Assembly: GCA_902772745.1 (NCBI GenBank)
Contig: CACYBV010000218.1
Location: 1 to 13,665, forward strand
Origin: an uncultured Eubacteriales bacterium
Lineage (GTDB): Bacteria > Bacillota > Clostridia > Lachnospirales > Lachnospiraceae
DNA length: 13,665 nucleotides
Direction: 5' to 3'
In this document: piece after piece, positions 1 through 7,155 of the stretch
Position numbering within the stretch: position 1 is the first letter of the stretch
How the letters are laid out: each line of letters starts with the position of its first letter
Program-made: the position numbers and the translations under genes
Notes under the pieces: model-generated
Databases searched by the model: none
What the model saw: only the letters and a program-made list of their open reading frames with translations
What the model was told of the DNA's origin: nothing

Positions 1-1
1 G

Positions 2-1351
2 ACGATAACCGGCTTCGGCGGCGCGATGACAGAAGCGGCAGGCTATGCGCTTGCACAGCTTTCGCCCGAAAAGCAGCAGGAGATGATCGAGGCTTATTTC
101 GGACCGAAGGGGAACGGTTATTCCGTTATCCGCACCCATATTGACAGCTCCGATTTCTCCTGCAGCATGTACCAGGCGGTCGCCGACGTCACTGCGGACC
201 CCGATTTTGAGACTTTCACGCTGGAGCGCGACCGGAAGTACATTATTCCGGCAATCAAAAGAGCCGTCGAGACAGCGGGCTATCCGATCTCCGTGCTGCT
301 TTCTCCCTGGTCGCCGCCTGCGGAGTGGAAGACCGAGTCCGATATGATCAAGGGCTTCCGGGAAATGGCGGATTTAAAGAAAGTGATGGCGACAGAGCAG
401 CAGGATGCGGAAATCCAGGAGGAAAGCCCGATGGTCCGCGCCATCATGGAGACTGTGAAGAACGCCCCGACGGACGGAACCGGCACGCGCAAATGCGGCG
501 GTCACCTGAAACCCGAATACTACGCTTCCTGGGCAAAATATATGGCGAAATACGTCAAAGCTTATCTTGACGAAGGCATCCCGGTGAAGTTCCTCACGGT
601 GCAGAATGAAGCGCAGGCGGCGACGCCATGGGATTCCTGCCAGTGGACGCCCGAAGAGGAGCATGTGTTCCTCCGCGACTTCCTGTATCCGGCGATGGAA
701 AAGGAAGGTCTGATCGGCCGCGTCGGTCTGTATTTCTGGGACCACAATAAGGAAAACCTCGTGAACCGCACAAAGGTCATGATGGATGAGAAGACGGAAA
801 AGATGGTGGAAGGCGCCGCTTTCCACTGGTATTCCGGCGATCATTTCGAGGCCGTTTCCCTTGTGCACGAGCGCTATCCACAGCTTAAGCTGATGCTGAC
901 GGAGGAATGCTGCGACTTTACGGATGATCCGGCGGAAGAACTGGTGCACGGCCAGCGCTACGCGCATGACATGATCGGAAACCTGAACGCCGGTATGGAT
1001 ACCTTCTTCGACTGGAACCTGTATCTGGACGAGAAGGGCGGCCCGAACCACGTGTCGAACTTCTGCTCCGCGCCTATCATGCTTGACGGAAAGGGCGGCT
1101 TCGAGACCAAGGCTTCCTATGCTTACATCGGTCATTTCTCGAAGCATATCGCGCCCGGTGCTGTGCGGATCGGGTGGACGAAATATACGGATAAGCTGGA
1201 AGTCACCGCGTTTAAGAATCCTTCCGGAAAAATAATAGCGGTCTTCCTGAACCGTACGGCAGAGGAGCTTCCGATCAACATCCGCCTCGAGGGCAGTGTC
1301 GGCAGGTTTGTGCTTCCCGCGGAAACGATCGCGACGGCCGTCATCAGTTAA
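2..1351 (+). CDS. Glycoside hydrolase family 30 (glucosylceramidase-like), 5'-truncated by the window edge
   Basis: The open frame continues to the first bases of the window, where it reads TGFGGAMTEAAG, the conserved N-terminal strand motif of GH30 (G-x-GGA-[FM]-T-[DE]-A). The ATG at 26 is therefore internal and the true start lies upstream. Counting from that Met, the acid/base is Glu195 in the TVQNE motif and the nucleophile is most likely Glu293 in LTEECC, both in the expected clan GH-A order. WSPP (about 95-98) and GGHLKPEYYASW (158-169) are also typical. The last ~80 residues form the GH30 C-terminal beta-sandwich. GH30 enzymes cleave beta-glucosyl, beta-1,6-glucan or xylan-type bonds by a retaining mechanism; the substrate cannot be read from sequence. 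A charged insertion of roughly 45 residues lies between WSPPAEW and GGHLKPEYY. The GH3 gene follows after 48 nt, so the two are probably one operon. Confidence 0.9.
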   Translation, partial: TITGFGGAMTEAAGYALAQLSPEKQQEMIEAYFGPKGNGYSVIRTHIDSSDFSCSMYQAVADVTADPDFETFTLERDRKYIIPAIKRAVETAGYPISVLLSPWSPPAEWKTESDMIKGFREMADLKKVMATEQQDAEIQEESPMVRAIMETVKNAPTDGTGTRKCGGHLKPEYYASWAKYMAKYVKAYLDEGIPVKFLTVQNEAQAATPWDSCQWTPEEEHVFLRDFLYPAMEKEGLIGRVGLYFWDHNKENLVNRTKVMMDEKTEKMVEGAAFHWYSGDHFEAVSLVHERYPQLKLMLTEECCDFTDDPAEELVHGQRYAHDMIGNLNAGMDTFFDWNLYLDEKGGPNHVSNFCSAPIMLDGKGGFETKASYAYIGHFSKHIAPGAVRIGWTKYTDKLEVTAFKNPSGKIIAVFLNRTAEELPINIRLEGSVGRFVLPAETIATAVIS

Positions 1352-1399
1352 GATACACTGTTTTCGGATTGTTTTATTGATTTATAAAGAGGAATTCGA

Positions 1400-4300
1400 A
1401 TGAATACGACGAAATACCCTGAGCGCTTTACGCGCTCGGATATTCAGATTGATCCGCCCGAAATCAGGGACCGGAAAATCGAAGCGCTCATCGAAGCGAT
1501 GACGATGGAGGAAAAATTCTCGCTCCTCGGGGGTTCTGTGGAGCCGGAGGACAAGGGGAAAATCGGCAACGCCGGCTACCAGTGGGGCGTTCCGCGGCTC
1601 GGAATTCCGGAAGCTGTGATGTATGACGGCCCCGCGGGCATCACAGGTGTCGTGGAGACGACAGGTCTCCCGCAGCCGGCGCTTCTTGGCTGCACCTGGG
1701 ACCCGGAGATGGCATATGAGTTTGGTGCAGTGGCGGCGACGGAAGCCGCGGCCTGCTCCGGAAACTACCTTCTTGCGCCGCAGGTCGATGTGATACGTTC
1801 GCCGCATTTTATGCGCAACAAGGATATGAAGGCCGAGGACAGTTACCTCGGCGGTGTATTGGGCGCCGCCGAAACGAAGGGCTGCCAGGACCAGGGCGTT
1901 GTCGCGACAATCAAGCATTTTGCGGTTGCGAATACGATGGGCCGGACCTTTTTCAACTTCCCGAATGAAATGGTCGACGAACAGACGCTGCATGAGCAGT
2001 ATCTCCGGACTTTTGAGATGTCGATCCGCGAAGGAAACGCCGGTTCCGTCATGAATGCCTACAACAAGGTAAACGGCGCATACATGTCCGCGAACGAACC
2101 GCTCCTTAAAGGCGTCCTCCGTGATCAGTGGGGCTTTAAGGGCTCTGTCATGAGCGACTGGGGTTCTGTGCATGAATTCACGCTCAACAAAGGCATGGAT
2201 ATGGAAATGCCTTTCCCGGCGTATACGAGTTCGGACCGGATCCTGAAGCGTATCCGGAAGGGCGAAATGAGCTGGGAGGATGTGGACGACGCGGTGCGCC
2301 ATGTGCTTTACTGCATGTCGACGGTCGGCCTTCTCGGACTCGTGAAGCTTGACGACGAAGGAAAGGTTATGAGCGATCCCCTGCGGAAAGCCCCGATTCA
2401 GATGGAATGGTATTATGACGAGGCGGTCCGCGGCGGGCTGTTTGACAAGAATGCAGAAAAGGCGGCGAAAATTGTCGAGGAAGGCGCAGTTCTCCTGAAA
2501 AATGACGGGGTTCTTCCCCTTTCAGACGAAGCACTCAGCGGTAAAGTCGCCCTGATCGGCCTCGGTGCGAAATACCCCGTATCCGGTCAGGCCCAGGAAC
2601 GGAGCTACGGAACCATCAGAAGGATGCAGTCCGGACAGGAAGCGCTCGAAGAAGTGACCGGGAAGAAATTTGAAGCTTATCCCGGCATCGATTATGTCGG
2701 CGAAACGATCCCCGCGGAATGCTTCTTCAAGGATGCGGCAGCTGAAGAACCCGGACTCGTGAGAACTTACGGAATCCTTCCGGAGGATAAGGATCCCATC
2801 GCGGCGGAAAAAGGCCCCGGCGGAGCCGGAGAGGCATTCACGGGATTCACCCGGCTGGACGAGGACGGTGTCCTGATCGATACTGCGATGGAAAGTTACA
2901 ATGCGAAGGATGAGGAAGTTCCCGAAGGTTTCCCCTTAGGAGAATTCGCGGCGGTCGATCCGAAAATCGATTTCACGGTCGGAACCGACGAGAACGGAAA
3001 AACTGTTAAAACTTACAAGAACGGCCCGAACGGAAATGCATTCCTCGAGGGCGACAGCTATACCTGGAAAGGTTTCATCAAAGCTCCCGAAAACGGTGAA
3101 TATAAGCTTCTCCTGCACTGCATCGGCGGTATGGCAAGCTTCTTCATCCGTATCGATGGTAACTGGAAACCCGCCGGAAAATCCTTTATGCGTGAGTGGG
3201 CACAGTGGCCCTGGGAATCCCTGATCTGTACACCGGAGGGCATGGGCATCACGGGAACGACGGTCATGCTGGAACAGGGAAAGACTTATGAGATCCTTGT
3301 CCACGCCCGCGGCTGTGTTAAGAATAAGGACCTGCAGCTGAGGCTCGCCTGGCAGACGCCGTCCTTTGCGAAAAAGAATTATGACGCGGCGCTTGCGGCT
3401 GCGAAGGATGCAGACACGATCGTCTTCTATGCCTGCGAGAATGTGATGCGTGACATCGAAGCGGGCTTCCGGATGATCGCGGAGAAAAACCCGCTGACGA
3501 TGGGCGGCCCGGAAAGGCAGCTCCTCGCGGATGTAATTGCAGCAAAAAAGACCGAATCAAAGCTTGTTGTGATCGTTCAGACCAGCAACGCGCGCGCAAT
3601 CGGTGACTGGGAGGCGGATGCTTCGGCGATTCTTACCGCCTACCATCCGGGGCAGGAAGGCGCGAGGGTGCTTGCTAAGATCCTGACCGGACAGATTAAT
3701 CCTTCCGGGAAGCTTTCCCAGTCCTGGCCGGCCCGCACGGAAGACACACCGCTGACGGACAGTGAAAAGCATCTTCTCGAACGCGGCATCGGCATCGGTG
3801 AAGAGGATATCCGCATTCGGATGACAGAAGGTATTTTCACCGGCTACCGCTGGTATGACAAAACCGGTGTGAAGGCGCTGTATCCCTTTGGCTTCGGCCT
3901 TTCCTATACGGATTATGAATACAGTAATCTCAGGGCAGAAGAGATTCCGGATCCCGATTTCGGAACAACGCTCCGGGTCAGCTTCAATGTGAAGAACACA
4001 GGAGAACGCACAGGCTCGGAGATCGCACAGGTCTATCTTGGAAAGACGGAAGTTCCGCCGCACCTGCAGATCGCGGAAAAACAGCTCATCGGATTTGCCC
4101 GCGTGAAGGATCTCGCCCCGGGAGAAGAAAGAGCGGTTTGTCTTACGATTGACCCGCGGATGCTCTGCATCTGGGATCCGGCGCTGACATTCGTAAAACG
4201 TTCGGACGGAACCCTGGATAAGTGGATCCGCCCGGAAGGCGCACGGGAACTCCTGGTCGGCGCGTCAAGCACGGATATCCGGCTGAGTATGATGGTATAA
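1400..4300 (+). CDS. Glycoside hydrolase family 3 beta-glycosidase with PA14 domain
   Basis: A 966-aa cytoplasmic enzyme without a signal peptide. The start ATG is preceded by AAAGAGG at about 8 nt. Order of domains: GH3 TIM barrel (about 25-310) with YDGPAG (75-80), KHF (172-174), NAYNKVNG (219-226) and the nucleophile Asp253 in MSDWGS; the alpha/beta sandwich domain starting near 350; a PA14 insert (about 515-655, with WKGFIKAPENGEY and a glycine-rich sheet core); the rest of the sandwich domain with PSGKLSQSWP near 770; and a C-terminal fibronectin III-like domain (about 863-955, EIAQVYLG...LIGFARVKDLAPGE). PA14 inserts in GH3 are known to shape the active-site entrance and limit chain length. 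Family activity is retaining hydrolysis of terminal beta-glucosyl (or similar) residues. Its placement after GH30 suggests the two finish degradation of imported beta-linked oligosaccharides. Exact substrate is unknown. Confidence 0.93.
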   Translation: MNTTKYPERFTRSDIQIDPPEIRDRKIEALIEAMTMEEKFSLLGGSVEPEDKGKIGNAGYQWGVPRLGIPEAVMYDGPAGITGVVETTGLPQPALLGCTWDPEMAYEFGAVAATEAAACSGNYLLAPQVDVIRSPHFMRNKDMKAEDSYLGGVLGAAETKGCQDQGVVATIKHFAVANTMGRTFFNFPNEMVDEQTLHEQYLRTFEMSIREGNAGSVMNAYNKVNGAYMSANEPLLKGVLRDQWGFKGSVMSDWGSVHEFTLNKGMDMEMPFPAYTSSDRILKRIRKGEMSWEDVDDAVRHVLYCMSTVGLLGLVKLDDEGKVMSDPLRKAPIQMEWYYDEAVRGGLFDKNAEKAAKIVEEGAVLLKNDGVLPLSDEALSGKVALIGLGAKYPVSGQAQERSYGTIRRMQSGQEALEEVTGKKFEAYPGIDYVGETIPAECFFKDAAAEEPGLVRTYGILPEDKDPIAAEKGPGGAGEAFTGFTRLDEDGVLIDTAMESYNAKDEEVPEGFPLGEFAAVDPKIDFTVGTDENGKTVKTYKNGPNGNAFLEGDSYTWKGFIKAPENGEYKLLLHCIGGMASFFIRIDGNWKPAGKSFMREWAQWPWESLICTPEGMGITGTTVMLEQGKTYEILVHARGCVKNKDLQLRLAWQTPSFAKKNYDAALAAAKDADTIVFYACENVMRDIEAGFRMIAEKNPLTMGGPERQLLADVIAAKKTESKLVVIVQTSNARAIGDWEADASAILTAYHPGQEGARVLAKILTGQINPSGKLSQSWPARTEDTPLTDSEKHLLERGIGIGEEDIRIRMTEGIFTGYRWYDKTGVKALYPFGFGLSYTDYEYSNLRAEEIPDPDFGTTLRVSFNVKNTGERTGSEIAQVYLGKTEVPPHLQIAEKQLIGFARVKDLAPGEERAVCLTIDPRMLCIWDPALTFVKRSDGTLDKWIRPEGARELLVGASSTDIRLSMMV

Positions 4301-4311
4301 GGACTTCCTGG

Positions 4312-4328
4312 TCACGGACTGCCCGTGA
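4312..4328 (+). other. Small inverted repeat after the GH3 stop
   Basis: TCACGG and CCGTGA pair as a 6-bp stem with a 5-nt loop, 12 nt past the GH3 stop codon. A CTGG upstream and CCAG downstream could lengthen it with bulges. No U-run follows, so it is more likely an mRNA 3'-end processing or stability hairpin than a terminator. Confidence 0.4.
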
Positions 4329-4362
4329 TTTCCAGAGGATGGAAGACAGACAGTTCTGAACA

Positions 4363-4382
4363 GCCGCTCTGTAAACAGCGGC
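4363..4382 (+). other. Second small inverted repeat upstream of the terminator
   Basis: GCCG...CGGC closes a hairpin whose upper part is CTGT-AA-ACAG, with a 2-nt bulge (CT). It lies between the GH3 stop and the strong terminator and has no U-run of its own. Confidence 0.35.
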
Positions 4383-4390
4383 CCGAAAGA

Positions 4391-4442
4391 AAAACCTCCC
4401 CCAAAAGAGACGTTTCCAGGTCTCTTTTGGGGGAGGTTTTTT
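4391..4442. terminator. Strong bidirectional rho-independent terminator
   Basis: The arms 4391-4411 and 4420-4440 are perfect reverse complements (21 bp) around an 8-nt loop GTTTCCAG. The stem core is a C5/G5 block with an A4/T4 block on each side. On the plus strand the 3' arm ends in six T; on the minus strand it ends in five T followed by CTTTC. It therefore ends both the GH3 transcript and the convergent reverse-transcriptase transcript, whose stop codon is 30 nt away. Confidence 0.93.
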
Positions 4443-4469
4443 CCGCGGGCTGTGTCCGCACTGAAAGCT

Positions 4470-5675
4470 TTACATCTGCCTGTTCATGGCATAGTATTCA
4501 TGCACCAGAGACCGGTAACCGAGTTCCTTCAGCTCTTGGTAACTCACGCGGAACCGTGACTTCCGATGCGAATCCGTCAGGAGGTACCGGATACAGTCCT
4601 GCGCATACTGATCGATCACCCGGAGGCTGTTTGCGGTGTTGATGACCGAAAAAAACCAGCGGCTCCACGAGAGGTCGTTTCCTTCGGGGCTTTCAAGAAG
4701 CTTGCGGTTGAAGATACGGACGAATGCGGCGGCGGCTTTTTTCGGTTCGATACCGTTTCGTTTGCGCCAGCGGGCAAGGCCGTCGCGCTTCCTGCGCATT
4801 TTCCCCTTCAGTTTTTTCACGGTGGCAGGAGCGATATCGACAACGCCGCCGGTGACAGAGAAACCGAGAAAAGTGAAGCCCTCACCGGGTAAGGAGAAAT
4901 ACTCCTTATCCGGATTCATCTGAAGTCCTGAATCCTGAAGATAATTACGGATTTTTTCAGCCTGTGCACGGCAGTCCGCCTCTGTTTCGGAAAAGACGAT
5001 CACATCGTCCGAATAACGGGCATAGAGGATGTTCTCCTCCTCGAAGCCAAGGTCCATCTCCCGAAGGTACAGGTTTGCGTAAAAAGCGGACAGCGGCGTC
5101 CCGGCCATAATGCCCTTCTGAGGCTCAAAAACGGCCTTTCCGCGCTCCAGAACCCGTGTCTCCGATAAAAGTCCCGAGAGGAAGGAAAAAAGCTCCGGAT
5201 CGTCCGAAAGCGCCGACTGAAGCACCGGAAGAAAACGCTCCACGGGAATCGAATTGAAATAGTCGTGAATGTCCGCTTTGTAGACATAAAAGCGATCGAG
5301 GTCCGGAATCCGAAGAAGCCGCCGTACCGCATCTTTTGCAGTCTTTCCCGGACGGAAGGAGTAGAGATTCCCGGCAAAAATTCCGTCATATTTTCGCAGA
5401 AGGAGATAGGTCAGAAGTTTCAGCACCGTATTTTCCGGTTCCGGATAAATGTAGACGGTGCGTTTCTTTTTCTGACCGAGCTTGCTGATCACAGCTTTTT
5501 TCGGCAGCGGGAATGGCTCGCCGCGCCGGATTCTGTCTGCAGGTGCGAGATAGCGCTTTTCTTCCGCAAAAGCCGAAAGCTCCTCGGAAAAAGCTTTGTT
5601 TCCGACGAGCGTGCGTTTATATTGCAGAAAACCGTTCCAGACCTTTGGGTCGGACAAAAGCGCAAGTAGAGACAT
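4470..5675 (-). CDS. Stand-alone reverse transcriptase (DRT/UG-like, class not resolved)
   Basis: A 401-aa RNA-directed DNA polymerase. Motifs, counted from the ATG at 5675: KKRTVYIY (70-77), NLYSFRPGKTAKDA (103-116), motif A YKADIHDYFNSIP with Asp135, motif B QKGIMAGTPLSAFYANLYL (186-204), catalytic YSDD (221-224), then FTFLGF and a ~110-residue thumb ending LGYRSLVHEYY. I chose 5675 because CAGGGA sits 8 nt upstream; an in-frame GTG at 5732 has no ribosome site. There is no HNH nuclease, no typical maturase/DNA-binding tail and no retron NAXXH signature; motif B lacks the SQ signature of diversity-generating RTs. The length and lone architecture match the 'unknown group' RTs, many of which act in phage defence using an adjacent ncRNA. 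Upstream lie 292 nt of structured non-coding DNA. RT identity is firm; the subclass and role are inference. Confidence 0.92.
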   Translation of the reverse strand: MSLLALLSDPKVWNGFLQYKRTLVGNKAFSEELSAFAEEKRYLAPADRIRRGEPFPLPKKAVISKLGQKKKRTVYIYPEPENTVLKLLTYLLLRKYDGIFAGNLYSFRPGKTAKDAVRRLLRIPDLDRFYVYKADIHDYFNSIPVERFLPVLQSALSDDPELFSFLSGLLSETRVLERGKAVFEPQKGIMAGTPLSAFYANLYLREMDLGFEEENILYARYSDDVIVFSETEADCRAQAEKIRNYLQDSGLQMNPDKEYFSLPGEGFTFLGFSVTGGVVDIAPATVKKLKGKMRRKRDGLARWRKRNGIEPKKAAAAFVRIFNRKLLESPEGNDLSWSRWFFSVINTANSLRVIDQYAQDCIRYLLTDSHRKSRFRVSYQELKELGYRSLVHEYYAMNRQM

Positions 5676-5683
5676 GGACTGAT

Positions 5684-5690
5684 CCCTGAT
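5684..5690 (-). promoter_or_regulatory. Ribosome binding site deciding the RT start
   Basis: On the minus strand CAGGGAT precedes ATG 5675 with about 8 nt spacing. The alternative GTG at 5732 has no such site, so the protein most likely begins MSLLALL. Confidence 0.6.
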
Positions 5691-5696
5691 AAAGCA

Positions 5697-5762
5697 CTGC
5701 CCGGCGTCATTTACGAAACAGCCGCAGGACACGGACTGCTTTGTATAAACTCAGCCGGGCAG
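5697..5762 (-). repeat. Long-range 9-bp stem just upstream of the RT ribosome site
   Basis: CTGCCCGGC (5697-5705) is the exact complement of GCCGGGCAG (5754-5762). The 48 nt between them contain a further bulged stem (5716-5742). The closing arm ends only 6 nt from the RT ribosome site, so the structure could control RT translation or be the 3' end of the candidate ncRNA. Confidence 0.65.
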
Positions 5763-5793
5763 GTTGAATAAAGCGGAAAGAAGAAAACCTTAA

Positions 5794-5813
5794 ATCCCAG
5801 AAAATTCTGGGAT
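5794..5813 (-). repeat. Perfect 20-nt inverted repeat in the RT leader
   Basis: ATCCCAGA and TCTGGGAT form 8 perfect pairs around AAAT (9 pairs if the loop is reduced to 2 nt). On the minus strand it is followed by a T-rich stretch (TTTAAGGTTTTCTTCTTT), so it could also act as a weak terminator or attenuator between the 180-aa gene and the RT. Confidence 0.7.
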
Positions 5814-5967
5814 GTACCAGATCGTACAGGGACGGGCTGCCTGCGAAGCCATAGGAAACATCCCTGCCGGACCCGCCGCAGGCGCGAAAGACGCGTTCTT
5901 CTTCCGCAGGATTCCGATTGATGAATGCCTTAAAGCCGTTCTAAGGTTAAGGGGCGGACCGGGGAAT

Positions 5968-6510
5968 TCAGCCCCAGGAAAGCGCCTCTTTCGTACGCCT
6001 CACAACATAGGAACGGGTGTTCCACCATCCGTCATGATTGTAGTAGTAACGAAGATACGGTGTCCCGGCTTTTCTGCAGTCTTCGCGGGCTTTTTTCGCC
6101 GAGCTGGAGCTGGGCATGAGCTCAACGACCAGCGCTTTTCCGCTGCTGCCGTAGAAGCTGTAGACGATGCGGAGCTTTCCGTCCTGGAAGCGCTGCTTCT
6201 CCAGACGGTATTCCGAAAATTCCGTGCTGAAAATATCGTCGAAATACTGTTCAAAGTTCCCGCTGTAATTATACTGGTTCGGCTCATCCGGCATAACAGG
6301 CCCCCAGGAATCGCCGGATGGTTCATTTGAGTAATCCGGCTCCGGCGCAGGCTCCGGGCTGAAGCTGCTGTCTTGATCCGAAGAGGTCTCCGCTTTCTTA
6401 TCGGGATCCCTCGCAGCGTCTGCTGCAGCTCCGAAAATCCCGCTTAAGAGATCCTTTGCAGCATTTTCGACATCTTTATCATTTCCAAACAGTTTAGACA
6501 ATAATCCCAT
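5968..6510 (-). CDS. Uncharacterised 180-aa protein with acidic linker and C-terminal aromatic domain
   Basis: I do not recognise a named family. The ATG at 6510 follows a strong AAGGAGG site at 7-8 nt and a consensus promoter. Three parts are visible: an N-terminal segment (1-35, MGLLSKLFGNDKDV...) that is helical and amphipathic; a low-complexity Ser/Pro/Asp/Glu linker (36-85); and a compact C-terminal domain (about 86-180) with FEQYFDDIF, KLRIVYSFY, ALVVELM and the tail PYLRYYYNHDGWWNTRSYVVRR. The strand-Glu pattern (VVEL) followed by a helix and a Trp/Tyr-rich strand weakly recalls a nuclease-like alpha/beta core, but no catalytic set can be assigned. No signal peptide or membrane span. 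It lies upstream of the RT on the same strand, so both may be on one transcript; a functional link is unproven. Confidence 0.8.
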   Translation of the reverse strand: MGLLSKLFGNDKDVENAAKDLLSGIFGAAADAARDPDKKAETSSDQDSSFSPEPAPEPDYSNEPSGDSWGPVMPDEPNQYNYSGNFEQYFDDIFSTEFSEYRLEKQRFQDGKLRIVYSFYGSSGKALVVELMPSSSSAKKAREDCRKAGTPYLRYYYNHDGWWNTRSYVVRRTKEALSWG

Positions 6511-6554
6511 GATGATACCTCCTTATTATTGCTGCGGCTGTTTTTTATGATTTG

Positions 6555-6583
6555 AGTATAGATAATCTGTATATTATTGTCAA
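6555..6583 (-). promoter_or_regulatory. Consensus sigma-A promoter for the 180-aa gene (and perhaps the RT)
   Basis: On the minus strand TTGACA (6578-6583) and TATACT (6555-6560) are separated by exactly 17 nt. The start codon is about 45 nt downstream of the -10. Confidence 0.88.
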
Positions 6584-6788
6584 GTGCTGATAGGATGACT
6601 TTTGTTATTTTTTGCCGTTTTTTTCTGCTTTATGACAGGCCGGCTGTGAGGGCTTCTGTTCAGGCTCATCAGGAGCAGTCAGAAGTCTTGTGCAGGACTT
6701 ATTTCCGGTTTGGAGAGAAATGGCAAAAATCAGGCAGAATTTAAAATTCCGCATTACGCTTATCAGGGCGGGAGCAGATAAATTTCAC
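6584..6788. other. 205-nt intergenic stretch with no recognised gene
   Basis: It lies between two divergent promoters. The only structure I see is GAATTT-A-AAATTC at 6737-6749, a 6-bp inverted repeat with a 1-nt centre that could be an operator. Otherwise it is AT-rich and has no open frame with a ribosome site. Confidence 0.5.
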
Positions 6789-6816
6789 TTGACATTATTT
6801 AGATCAGCGATATAAT
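6789..6816 (+). promoter_or_regulatory. Consensus sigma-A promoter of the regulator-ABC importer operon
   Basis: TTGACA (6789-6794) and TATAAT (6811-6816) match consensus in all twelve positions with a 16-nt spacer. Transcription should begin near 6823, immediately before the ribosome site AAGGAGG (6824-6830), so the mRNA has a very short leader. Confidence 0.9.
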
Positions 6817-6838
6817 AAACGTCAAGGAGGTGAGAAAC

Positions 6839-7141
6839 GTGGATTTCTGTGAACGGTTAAATGATATCATGTCGAGACGCGGTTATACTCAGAGGGAGCT
6901 CGCGAATCTCTGTGATGTCGATGAAACCTCCATGTCGAGATATGTCAACGGAAGCCGCCGGCCTTGCATGCAGGTTCTGGTGCGGCTTGCAAAAGAGCTG
7001 AATGTATCCGTCGAATATCTGACAGGCAACGAAGCGGAAACCTCCTATGCGGAGATCCGGAACCTCCTGAGCTCCAAAATCTGCGAGTTTACCGATGAGC
7101 AGCGGCTGGAGCTGATGGAGATTATTGCAAAAAAAGGGTGA
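6839..7141 (+). CDS. XRE-family helix-turn-helix regulator
   Basis: A 100-aa DNA-binding protein. I place the start at GTG 6839 (VDFCERL) because AGGAGG ends 8 nt before it; a GTG at 6830 overlaps that ribosome site. Residues 16-38 (YTQRELANLCDVDETSMSRYVNG) are a classic XRE helix-turn-helix, followed by the usual third helices RPCMQVLVRLAKELNVSVEYL. The C-terminal 35 residues form a short helical tail that may mediate dimerisation. It is the first gene behind a consensus promoter, and the importer lipoprotein starts 14 nt after its stop, so it probably regulates itself and the importer. The ligand, if any, is unknown. Confidence 0.9.
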   Translation: MDFCERLNDIMSRRGYTQRELANLCDVDETSMSRYVNGSRRPCMQVLVRLAKELNVSVEYLTGNEAETSYAEIRNLLSSKICEFTDEQRLELMEIIAKKG

Positions 7142-7155
7142 CAAAGGAGAAAAAC

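Larger units (their letters stand above)
5676..5967 (-). ncRNA. Candidate structured ncRNA/leader upstream of the RT
   Basis: 292 nt without a convincing gene separate the 180-aa gene from the RT. On either strand it holds many inverted repeats: a 9-bp perfect long-range stem 5697-5705/5754-5762 (CTGCCCGGC/GCCGGGCAG) enclosing a second stem 5716-5724/5732-5742 (AAACAGCCG with CGG-a-CTG-c-TTT); a perfect hairpin 5794-5813 (ATCCCAGA...TCTGGGAT); TGTAC/GTACA 5813-5828; CAGGGA/TCCCTG 5827-5832/5861-5866 enclosing GGCT/AGCC; CGCG/CGCG 5883-5895; CCTTAA/TTAAGG 5928-5933/5947-5952. The minus-strand frame 5710-5940 has no stop and no ATG for 77 codons. Some defence RTs (DRT2, DRT9 and others) copy a ~200-300 nt RNA encoded just upstream; the size and position fit. 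Whether it is an ncRNA template, a long 5' leader, or a remnant is inference. Confidence 0.45.

Noticed and set aside
1382..2302. 306-codon minus-strand frame opposite the GH3 gene
   Set aside because: Antisense shadow: His/Arg-rich composition, no start signals, and it lies entirely over catalytic-domain codons of a clear gene.
4325..4642. 105-codon plus-strand frame after the GH3 gene
   Set aside because: Runs through a strong terminator and into the 3' end of the RT gene in antisense; no ribosome site.
4470..5732. Group II intron ORF
   Set aside because: No HNH endonuclease or maturase-type tail, and no recognisable domain V or GUGYG boundary nearby.
5676..5732. N-terminal extension of the RT from GTG 5732
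   Set aside because: No ribosome site before the GTG, and the extension falls within the inverted-repeat leader; ATG 5675 is better supported.
4470..5967. Retron
   Set aside because: No NAXXH signature in the RT; the VTG triplet present is in the FLGF region, not the retron position; I could not define msr/msd inverted ends.
4470..5967. Diversity-generating retroelement
   Set aside because: Motif B lacks the SQ signature, no avd-type gene is present and no template/variable repeat pair or C-type lectin target is seen in the window.
5812..6330. 172-codon plus-strand frame antisense to the 180-aa gene and the RT leader
   Set aside because: No ribosome site or promoter, and it overlaps a gene on the other strand with a consensus promoter, strong ribosome site and sensible composition. 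Its openness follows from codon bias.
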